A stretch of 11,513 nt of DNA from DATBDM01 sp036269915 (GTDB taxonomy: Bacteria > Actinomycetota > Thermoleophilia > Solirubrobacterales > Solirubrobacteraceae), in the NCBI GenBank assembly GCA_036269915.1, contig DATBDM010000305.1, positions 1 through 11,513 of the forward strand. Direction: 5' to 3'. The notes under the pieces were generated by a model. The model saw only the letters and a list, made by a program, of their open reading frames with translations. It did not search any database and was not told the DNA's origin. The stretch's first letter is position 1. Each line of letters begins with the position of its first letter. Positions 5,871-11,513 of this stretch are shown here, piece by piece. The position numbers and the translations under genes were made by a program.

Positions 5871-8396
5871 CTAGGCGGTCTGCAGCGCGGGGCGGGCGAC
5901 GCGCCCGGCGAGTGCCTCGAGCGGCACGGGCCGTCCGAGCAGGTAGCCCTGGCCGAGCCCGCAGCCGAGCTCGCGCAGCAACTGGCGCTGGTCCTCGCGC
6001 TCGATGCCCTCGGCGACGACCTGGAGGCCGAACAGCGTCCCGAGCTGCACGAGCATGCTCAGCAGCGCGCGGTCCTTCGGCGAGCGGCCGTGGCCGTCGA
6101 CGAACGGCTTGGGGATCTTCAGCACGTCGACCGGGAGCTCGCGGAGCGCGGCGAGCGACGAGTAGCCGGTCCCGAAGTCGTCGAGCGCGATCCGCACGCC
6201 ACGGGAGCGCAGCGCGGTCAGCACCTCGATGGCGACCGGCTCGTCGGTGGCGAGCACGCTCTCGGTGAGCTCGAGCACGAGGCGGCCGGCCACGAGGCCG
6301 GACTCCGCGAGCGCCTCGTCGACCGCGCCGATCAGCTCGCGCGAGCGCAGGCCCGCGGCGGAGACGTTGACGTGGACGGCGGGCGCGAGTCCGGGCAGCA
6401 CCGCGGCGGCGCGGCATGCCTGCGCGAGGATCGTGCGGTCCAGCGCGCCGACCAGCCCGGTCTCCTCGGCCGCGGGGACGAAGTCGCAGGGGCCGAGCAG
6501 CCCGTGGCGGGGATGGCGCCAGCGCGCGAGCGCCTCGACGGCGACGACCTCGCCCGTCTGCAGGCCAACGATCGGCTGGTAGTGGGCCTCGATCTCGCCC
6601 TCGGCGAGCGCGCGGCGGATCTCGGCGGCGCGCGGGCGCGCCTGCAGCCCGGCGTCGCGCATCTCGGGCGTCCACACGCGGACGTGGCCCTTGCCGGCCT
6701 GCTTGGCGCGGTACATGGCGACGTCGGCCTGCTTCATCAGCTCGTCCGGCGTCGCGCCGCCCGTGGGGGCCGAGGCGATGCCGACGCTCGACCCGACCGA
6801 CAGCCGCGCGCCGTCGGCGACGACGTCGACGAGCCCCTCGAGGATCCGCGCCGCGACGGCCTCGCCGTGGACGTCGTCGACGTCCTCGAGCAGCAGCGCG
6901 AACTCGTCGCCGCCGAGCCGGGCGGCGACGTCGTCGGGGCGCACGCAGTCGCGCATGCGGTCGGCGAGCGCGACGAGCACCGCGTCGCCGGCGGCGTGGC
7001 CGCCCTCGTCGTTGATGCGCTTGAAGTCGTCGAGATCGACGTAGAGCAGCGTGACGCTGCCGTGCGCGCGTGAGAGCGACTCGTCCAGGCGCGCCATCAG
7101 CAGCGCGCGGTTGGGCAGCCCGGTGAGCGGGTCGCGGAAGGCCTGCTCCTCGAGGCGGGCCTGCAGCTCCTGCATGCGGCCGATCGCCTGCTCGAGGCGG
7201 TCGAACTCGAACGACATGCCGGCGTGCTCGGCCAGCGTCTCGAAGAGGCGCAGGTCGCTGCGGCTGAAGGAGGTGGTGACGCCGATGCGATCGCCGAGGA
7301 TCATCACGCCGGTGAGGCGCTTCTCGCCGGGCACCGGGGCGACCAGGGCCTGCTCGATCCCGCGACCCTCGAGGTAGCGGTGCAGCTCGCCGGTGCTCGT
7401 GCGGCGCTCGACCAGCACCGCGCGGTCGTCCTGCACGCAGTCGCGCAGCGCGGCGGCCAGCGACGGCGCGACCGGCTCCATGATGTCCCGGCCGCCCTCG
7501 CCGAGCGCGGTGCGCAGCGGGATGTCGCCGCCGGTCGCGAACAGCACGACCTCCGCGGTGCGCACACGGAAGCTCTCGCGGCAGCGCGCGAGCAGGTTCA
7601 GCAGCCCGGTCTCGAGGTCGGGCGCGCGCGAGACCGAGCGGGCGACCTCGTAGAGGAACTCGAGGCTCTGGTGCTTCGTGCGCTCGGACAGGTAGGCGCG
7701 GTAGGCGAGCAGCAGGATCGCCGACGGCGGCAGCAGCAGCCAGCCCGAGCGGACGTCCTCGGCGACGACCGAGGCGCAGGCGAGGCCGACGCTCGTGTTG
7801 GTCAGGGCGACCACCAGGTCGGCGCCCATCATCATCGCCAGCTGGCGCGAGGGAACCGCGCCCTCGGTCAGCCCGATCGCGCAGAAGACCAGGAAGGCGC
7901 CGACGAGCGAGCCGCAGGCGACCGCCGCGAACGTCGCCGCCCACAGCGTCGGGCCGGACGCGTGCAGCGACGGCGCGAGCGCGTGCAGCACGATCACCGC
8001 GAGGCTCGAGGTCAGCGTCAGCTGGGCGAGGTTGAAGGCGAGCTTGACCGGCGAGTGGCCGCGGCGCAGCGCCAGCACGAGCGCCGAGCCCGCGACCTGC
8101 GCGATCACGACGTCCTGCGGGTGCGCCAACAGCAGGCCGAGGATCAGCGGCAGTTCGGACAGCGAGAGCGAGTGCGCGCTCCCGCGCACGTGCGCATGCA
8201 CCACGAACAGCTCCGCCACCGCGAAGCCGATGGCGAGCATCCACCACGGGATGCGCACCCCGGCGTCATACGCGCCGAGCCCCCGGACCACCTCGGTGAA
8301 GAGGAAGACGCCGAGGGCGAGGGACACTGCGATGAGGGTGCCGAGCGCGAGGCCGGCAAGGCGCTCGCGACGGGCGGTGACCTGCGCGGCCGTCAC
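5871..8396 (-). CDS. Membrane-bound GAF-GGDEF-EAL c-di-GMP cyclase/phosphodiesterase
   Basis: Counted from the GTG at 8396 (841 residues), the order is a multi-pass membrane domain (about 12-240), a GAF-like domain (250-395), a short coiled linker, GGDEF (about 418-580) and EAL (590-835). The cyclase site GGDEF (495-499) is intact, and an RPDD inhibitory I-site sits five residues before it, so product feedback is expected. EAL residues are kept: E621 of EALARW, N677, LELTES, D739/D740 of DDFGTGYS, K760, E796 and Q816. One oddity is LKIP in place of the usual LKID. Both activities look possible, so it may switch between making and breaking c-di-GMP on signals read by the membrane and GAF parts. 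The chosen GTG overlaps the protease stop as GTGA. An upstream in-frame GTG at 8423 would add nine residues and a longer overlap. Confidence 0.93.
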   Translation of the reverse strand: MTAAQVTARRERLAGLALGTLIAVSLALGVFLFTEVVRGLGAYDAGVRIPWWMLAIGFAVAELFVVHAHVRGSAHSLSLSELPLILGLLLAHPQDVVIAQVAGSALVLALRRGHSPVKLAFNLAQLTLTSSLAVIVLHALAPSLHASGPTLWAATFAAVACGSLVGAFLVFCAIGLTEGAVPSRQLAMMMGADLVVALTNTSVGLACASVVAEDVRSGWLLLPPSAILLLAYRAYLSERTKHQSLEFLYEVARSVSRAPDLETGLLNLLARCRESFRVRTAEVVLFATGGDIPLRTALGEGGRDIMEPVAPSLAAALRDCVQDDRAVLVERRTSTGELHRYLEGRGIEQALVAPVPGEKRLTGVMILGDRIGVTTSFSRSDLRLFETLAEHAGMSFEFDRLEQAIGRMQELQARLEEQAFRDPLTGLPNRALLMARLDESLSRAHGSVTLLYVDLDDFKRINDEGGHAAGDAVLVALADRMRDCVRPDDVAARLGGDEFALLLEDVDDVHGEAVAARILEGLVDVVADGARLSVGSSVGIASAPTGGATPDELMKQADVAMYRAKQAGKGHVRVWTPEMRDAGLQARPRAAEIRRALAEGEIEAHYQPIVGLQTGEVVAVEALARWRHPRHGLLGPCDFVPAAEETGLVGALDRTILAQACRAAAVLPGLAPAVHVNVSAAGLRSRELIGAVDEALAESGLVAGRLVLELTESVLATDEPVAIEVLTALRSRGVRIALDDFGTGYSSLAALRELPVDVLKIPKPFVDGHGRSPKDRALLSMLVQLGTLFGLQVVAEGIEREDQRQLLRELGCGLGQGYLLGRPVPLEALAGRVARPALQTA

Positions 8397-9961
8397 GATC
8401 CCGGCGCGCTCCCGTCGTCCCACTCACCGCCGGACCAGGTGCGCCCGGACCAGGTACGGCCCGACCACGTACGCCCGGACCAGGTGCGGCCCGACCACGT
8501 ACGGCCGTTCCAGCGGGAGTTCCCAGCGGAGTTGCGGCCGGAGTCGTCGGCGTTGTTGCTCTGCGCGAGGTCGAAGATCGCGTTGCGGAACGACTGCTTC
8601 GCCGAGTCCGCCGACGGGGTGATCAGGCCGGCCAGGCGGCTCAGGTCGACCCGGCCGTTGCCCTCCGCTGCGGCGGGCGCGCCGAGGTCGGCCGCCGAGG
8701 CGTCGAGGATCACCTTGACCTGATCGGGCGACAGGCGCGGACGCTGCTGGAGCACGAGCGCGGCCAGGCCGGAGGCGACCGCGGTGGCCTGTGAGGTGCC
8801 GCTGCCGCGGAAGTACCGGTCGCCGACGCGGGCGCCCGGGAACTGCATGTCGAGCGAGGAGCCCGGTACGCGGAAGGACACGATGCCCGTGCCCGGCGCG
8901 ACGAAGTCGGGCTGCCGGATGCTGCTCCCGCGGCTCGAGAACGAGGCGACGCCGTCGTCGGAGGGATCGAGCGTGCCGTTGGTGTCGAGCGCGCCGACCG
9001 CGATCACGTACGGATCGGCGGCGGGGACGTCGAGCGAGGTGGCGTCGGCGCCCTTGTTGCCCGCGGCGGCGACGACGACGAGACCGCTGCGCCAGAGCGC
9101 CTCGGCGGCGTAGGCGAGCGGGTCGCGGACGTAGCCGGCCGAGCTCGCGTCGACGCCGAGCGACAGGTTGACGATGCGGATGTTCAGGCCCGGGTCGTCC
9201 GCGTGGCGACGGACCCAGTCGAGCCCGACCAGGACGCGCAACAGGCTGGTCTGGCCATCGGAGTCGGCGACCTTGACGCTGACGACCGTGGCACCGGGCG
9301 CCACACCGGTGACGTCGCCGTCGCGGCCGGCGATCACGCCGGCGAGGTGGGTGCCGTGGCCGAAGGTGTCGAGCCCGCGCAGGTCGGCGCTGTAGGCCTC
9401 GTCGGAGAAGTCCGGGCCGCGGACCACCTGGCCGCTGTCGAGGCCCTGGACGCGCATGACGCCCGAGTCGACGACGGCGATGCCGACGCCGGAGCCGTCG
9501 CCGCCGGCGTCCTGGATCGCCTGCGCGCCCGAGGCGCCGCGGACGATCGCCATCGAGGTGGCGGCGTCGCTGGAGCCGTCGTCGCGGACGCTGAGGCCGA
9601 CGTTCGGAGAGGCGGTGCGGACGAGCGGCGAGGCCGACAGGCGCGCGAGCGCGCCCGCGGGGACACGGGCGGCGAAGCCGCCGATGAGCGGCAGGCGGCG
9701 GCCGGCGCGGCCGCCGAGGCGGGCGACGAGCGCGCGGGCGCCGGCGTCGTGGCCGGCGGCGGGGACGACGACGGCCGTCTGCAGCGCCGGGGCGGGGGCG
9801 CGCAGCGGCATGGCCTGCGCGGCCGCGGGCGCGAGCGCGGCGACGAGCACCGCCACGGCGGCGGCGAGCCACTTGCGCCCGTTGCGCGGGCGGCGTCCTC
9901 CATCCCAGCGGATGCCGAAGACGACCGTGTCCTCGACCTCCCGTTGCGTCCGTTCGACCAT
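8393..9961 (-). CDS. Secreted S8 subtilisin-like serine protease with C-terminal GRTWS repeats
   Basis: The 522-residue protease starts at the ATG at 9961, supported by GGAGG 10 nt upstream. Arg/Lys-rich residues precede a hydrophobic core (about 31-50) ending in AAAQA, a typical Sec signal peptide. Residues 60-125 look like an inhibitor-I9-type propeptide (GFAARVPAGALARL). The catalytic triad is complete: D165 in AVVDSG, H202 in GHGTHLAG, and S390 in GSGTSQATA. The oxyanion Asn is N302 in AAGN. After the catalytic domain (to ~445) a Ser/Asn-rich linker leads to five GRTWS repeats (486-510) and an acidic end. The repeats may bind the cell wall, anchor the enzyme or act as a cleavable tail; none of this is shown. 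It is probably exported and self-processed. It lies 168 bp from sufD, with hairpins between, and its stop overlaps the GGDEF-EAL start. Confidence 0.95.
   Translation of the reverse strand: MVERTQREVEDTVVFGIRWDGGRRPRNGRKWLAAAVAVLVAALAPAAAQAMPLRAPAPALQTAVVVPAAGHDAGARALVARLGGRAGRRLPLIGGFAARVPAGALARLSASPLVRTASPNVGLSVRDDGSSDAATSMAIVRGASGAQAIQDAGGDGSGVGIAVVDSGVMRVQGLDSGQVVRGPDFSDEAYSADLRGLDTFGHGTHLAGVIAGRDGDVTGVAPGATVVSVKVADSDGQTSLLRVLVGLDWVRRHADDPGLNIRIVNLSLGVDASSAGYVRDPLAYAAEALWRSGLVVVAAAGNKGADATSLDVPAADPYVIAVGALDTNGTLDPSDDGVASFSSRGSSIRQPDFVAPGTGIVSFRVPGSSLDMQFPGARVGDRYFRGSGTSQATAVASGLAALVLQQRPRLSPDQVKVILDASAADLGAPAAAEGNGRVDLSRLAGLITPSADSAKQSFRNAIFDLAQSNNADDSGRNSAGNSRWNGRTWSGRTWSGRTWSGRTWSGRTWSGGEWDDGSAPGS
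8431..8505 (-). repeat. Five tandem 15-bp repeats encoding GRTWS units of the protease tail
   Basis: Units lie at 8431-8445, 8446-8460, 8461-8475, 8476-8490 and 8491-8505. Each encodes GRTWS, read cyclically, on the minus strand. Neighbouring units differ at synonymous third positions, while units 2+3 and 4+5 match at 28 of 30 bases, which suggests duplication of a 30-bp block. The peptide is constant, so selection on the protein is likely. Confidence 0.95.
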
Positions 9962-9970
9962 CCCGGTCGT

Positions 9971-9998
9971 CCTCCAGCAGTCGCTTTCCCTCCGGCAG
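9971..9998 (-). promoter_or_regulatory. Ribosome binding site of the protease gene, with an upstream copy
   Basis: On the minus strand CTGCTGGAGG (9971-9980) places GGAGG 10 nt before the ATG at 9961 and decides that start. A near copy, CTGCCGGAGG (9989-9998), lies 18 nt further upstream and has no start codon at suitable spacing. Confidence 0.6.
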
Positions 9999-10036
9999 CA
10001 GGCGCGCCCCGTGCGCCTGATTCCGGTTCATGTGCG

Positions 10037-10068
10037 TCTGCCATCGGCAGAAGGCGCGAAAGCTCGCG
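10037..10068 (-). other. Two small hairpins in the leader of the protease gene
   Basis: TCTGCC-ATC-GGCAGA (10037-10051) and CGCGA-AAGC-TCGCG (10055-10068) are perfect stems of 6 and 5 bp lying back to back. With the larger hairpin at 10073-10117 they form a structured stretch ahead of the protease. No known riboswitch core was recognised. They could be part of a leader RNA or only reflect high GC content. Confidence 0.4.
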
Positions 10069-10072
10069 TCGC

Positions 10073-10117
10073 ACATCCGTCCACGCCTTCGCGGTGGGGC
10101 GAAGGTTGGACGGATGT
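10073..10117 (-). terminator. Large nested hairpin after sufD, probable transcription terminator
   Basis: A 10-bp outer stem (10073-10082 with 10108-10117, ACATCCGTCC/GGACGGATGT) encloses a small internal loop and a 7-bp inner stem (CCTTCGC/GCGAAGG) with a 6-nt loop. Seventeen perfect pairs begin 12 nt past the sufD stop, where the suf transcript should end. There is no T-run, so termination would be of the stem-only kind; an attenuator for the protease operon is also possible. Being symmetrical, it could act on either strand. Confidence 0.65.
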
Positions 10118-10129
10118 CTGATGAAGGAA

Positions 10130-11395
10130 CTAGCCGAGGACGCGCTGAAGGCGGCGCTCGAGGGCGCCGGCCATGGCGTCGCGGATCGCGCCCGGCTCGA
10201 AGCGCTCGACCAGCTCGGCCATGAAGCCCTCGATCACCAGGCGCTTGGCGAGGTCCTCGCCGAGGCCGCGCGAGCGCAGGTAGAAGACCTGCTCGGGATC
10301 GATCTGGGCGATCGCCGCGGCGTGCGTGCAGCGCACGTCGTTGGCGAGGATCTCGAGGCCCGGGATCGCGTCCGCGTGCGCGCGCTTGGAGAGCAGCAGG
10401 TTGCGGCACTCCTGGAACGCGTCGGTCTGCTGGGCGCCCGGGTCGACCTTGATCATCCCGCGCCAGACCGCGGACGAGCGGTCGGCCAGGATGCCGCGGA
10501 ACGCCAGGTCGCTGGTCGTGTTGGCCGCGCCGTGCTCCTGCGTGGTGTCGTAGTCGATGTGCTGGCGGGCGTGCGGAGCGTAGGCGCCGGTCACCTTGGC
10601 GTGCGAGCCCTCGCCGGCCAGCAGCGTCTCGGTGCGCACCTTGCCGGAGCCGGAGCCGAAGCCGACCACGACCCAGTCGAGCGAGCCGTCGCGCGCCACC
10701 TCGGCGCGCTGTGAGCCGAACACGTAGGAGCGCTCGTTCATGTCCTGGGCGCCGACGAAGCGCAGCCTGGCGTTCTGGCCGACGCGCAGCTCGACCACCG
10801 AGTTCAGCAGGGCCTCGCCGTCGGGTGAGCCGGACAGGTGCTGCTCCCACACCTCGGCCTCCGCGCCCTCGTCGAGCACGACGAGCACGCGGCGGTGCAG
10901 CGCGACGCCGGCGGCGTCGGAGATCGCCGTCAGGACGATCGGCGCCTCGACCTTCACCCCGCGGGGCACGTACACGAACGCGCCGCCGGTCCAGCCGGCG
11001 TCGTTGAGCGCGGTGAACACGTCCTGGTCGGGGTCCACCACCTGGCCGAGGTGCTGCTCGACCAGCGCGGCGTGCGACTCGACGGCCAGCGTCAACGGCA
11101 CCACGAGCGCGCCGTCCTCGGTCCCGCCGTCCAGCACGCGGCCGTCGACCTGGCCGAGGTGGATGGCGCCCTCGGGCGCCTCCAGCAGCGTGTCGACGCG
11201 GTCGACCGCCGACGCGTCGCCCTCGCCGGGCGCGGCCGCGGTGAACGCGGCGAGGTCGAGCTTCGCCAGGTCGGTGAACTCCCAGCCGGCGCGCCCCTTG
11301 AAGCGCGGCAGGTCGAGCTCGGCGGCGCGCCGCGCCGCCCCGGAGCGCCGCTCCTTCAGCCAATCGGGCTCGCGGACGGCGGCCAGCTCAGCCAA
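10130..11395 (-). CDS. sufD: SufD, Fe-S cluster assembly scaffold component
   Basis: The protein has 421 residues. SufD joins SufB and the ATPase SufC in the cytoplasmic SufBCD complex, which builds Fe-S clusters from sulfur delivered by a SufS-type desulfurase. Landmarks are WEFTDLAKLDL (38-48), the beta-helix core, and RGMIKVDPGAQQTDAFQ (312-328). The C-terminal signature LANDVRCTHAAAIAQID (350-366) carries C356 and H358, which match the conserved Cys/His at the SufB-SufD interface. FYLRSRGL follows. The TTG start at 11395 overlaps the sufB stop by 8 bp and is decided by GGAGGG five bases upstream. The first residues (MAELAAVREPDWL) look like a normal N-terminus. No sufC follows; a large hairpin does. 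The order is therefore sufB-sufD at the end of its operon, with sufC presumably upstream outside the window. Confidence 0.96.
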   Translation of the reverse strand: MAELAAVREPDWLKERRSGAARRAAELDLPRFKGRAGWEFTDLAKLDLAAFTAAAPGEGDASAVDRVDTLLEAPEGAIHLGQVDGRVLDGGTEDGALVVPLTLAVESHAALVEQHLGQVVDPDQDVFTALNDAGWTGGAFVYVPRGVKVEAPIVLTAISDAAGVALHRRVLVVLDEGAEAEVWEQHLSGSPDGEALLNSVVELRVGQNARLRFVGAQDMNERSYVFGSQRAEVARDGSLDWVVVGFGSGSGKVRTETLLAGEGSHAKVTGAYAPHARQHIDYDTTQEHGAANTTSDLAFRGILADRSSAVWRGMIKVDPGAQQTDAFQECRNLLLSKRAHADAIPGLEILANDVRCTHAAAIAQIDPEQVFYLRSRGLGEDLAKRLVIEGFMAELVERFEPGAIRDAMAGALERRLQRVLG

Positions 11396-11513
11396 TGGAG
11401 CCCTCCATCTGGAGCTCGATGAGGCGGTTCATCTCCACCGCGTACTCCATCGGGAGCTCCTTGACGATCGGCTCGATGAAGCCGTTGACGATGAGCTTGC
11501 CGGCCTCGTCCTC
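11388..11513 (-). CDS. sufB: SufB C-terminus, cut by the window edge
   Basis: Only the last 41 residues are visible, in frame from the edge to the TGA at 11388-11390. They include KLIVNGFIEPIVKELPMEYA and RLIELQMEGSIG, the well-known SufB C-terminal signature. SufB is the main scaffold of the SufBCD complex. The gene overlaps sufD and contains the sufD ribosome binding site. Confidence 0.95.
   Translation of the reverse strand, partial: EDEAGKLIVNGFIEPIVKELPMEYAVEMNRLIELQMEGSIG
11401..11406 (-). promoter_or_regulatory. Strong ribosome binding site fixing the TTG start of sufD
   Basis: GGAGGG inside the last codons of sufB lies five bases before the TTG at 11395. It is one of the best Shine-Dalgarno matches in the window and explains use of a rare start codon. 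Confidence 0.75.

Noticed and set aside
5191..8247. Long minus-strand open frame ending in frame with azlD (total span 4882-8247)
   Set aside because: Only the last 102 codons (azlD) look like a protein. The rest is Arg-rich low-complexity sequence overlying the GGDEF-EAL and azlC genes.
8431..8505. CRISPR-like array
   Set aside because: The repeats are directly adjacent 15-mers without spacers and lie in frame inside a coding region.
7224..8723. 499-codon plus-strand open frame opposite the GGDEF-EAL and protease genes, including an RPDQV/RPDHV repeat
   Set aside because: The repeat is simply the antisense reading of the GRTWS array, and the composition is that of a shadow frame.
9962..10076. 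Short upstream reading frame starting at the ATG at 10076 (minus)
   Set aside because: There is no ribosome binding site, the start lies in the arm of the large hairpin, and the frame runs on into the protease gene only because stops are rare in this DNA.
9962..10129. Possible c-di-GMP (GEMM) or other riboswitch upstream of the protease
   Set aside because: Hairpins are present, but I found no conserved riboswitch core on either strand.
9203..10714. 503-codon plus-strand open frame opposite the protease and sufD
   Set aside because: It is the antisense of good genes, crosses the non-coding hairpin region, and has shadow-type composition.
8424..11363. A 979-codon open frame on the minus strand across sufD and the protease
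   Set aside because: It is an out-of-frame shadow in GC-rich DNA: extreme Arg/Ala/Pro/Gly content, no recognisable domain, and it runs over two well-supported genes.

Overview
The window is very GC-rich. Codons end almost always in G or C, GTG and TTG starts are used, and genes are packed with 4-bp start/stop overlaps. It encodes a SUF Fe-S cluster system, an AzlCD exporter, a secreted subtilisin and c-di-GMP signalling proteins. This fits a high-GC actinobacterium. The tryptophan-rich tail of the subtilisin and the overall style recall the Thermoleophilia/Solirubrobacterales, such as Conexibacter-like soil bacteria, but that placement is an inference. No rRNA, tRNA, CRISPR array, insertion sequence or phage gene is visible.

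Left (1-1445, + strand): the 3' part of a class I SAM-dependent O-methyltransferase gene overlaps (ATGA) an arginase-fold gene whose metal site is altered. These two genes meet tail to tail, only 6 bp apart, with a minus-strand gene for a membrane protein carrying a degenerate HD-GYP domain (1452-2675). Next comes a gap of about 210 bp with small repeats and hairpins, then an alpha/beta-hydrolase (lipase/esterase) gene (2884-4134, minus). Upstream of that gene is a 7-bp inverted repeat that could be an operator.

Centre (4214-9961, minus): five genes run in one direction and look like one transcription unit. In order they are a secreted S8 subtilisin-like protease ending in five GRTWS repeats, a membrane GAF-GGDEF-EAL c-di-GMP enzyme, AzlC, AzlD, and a degenerate metallo-beta-lactamase-fold protein. 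Three of the four junctions are GTGA overlaps. The fourth, between the GGDEF-EAL gene and azlC, has a 30-bp gap holding a possible -10 element placed for leaderless transcription.

Right (10130-11513, minus): the C-terminus of SufB, then complete SufD, whose TTG start has a strong ribosome binding site inside the end of sufB. A large nested hairpin lies just after sufD and probably ends the suf transcript. It is followed by a structured leader before the protease gene. No sufC lies downstream of sufD, so it is presumably beyond the right edge.

The regions are functionally mixed: Fe-S assembly, a possible secreted protease/c-di-GMP unit, branched-chain amino acid export, and small-molecule enzymes. 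The least ordinary items are the GRTWS-repeat protease translationally coupled to a dual c-di-GMP enzyme, and three enzyme-fold proteins that have lost standard catalytic residues (arginase-like, HD-GYP-like, MBL-like).
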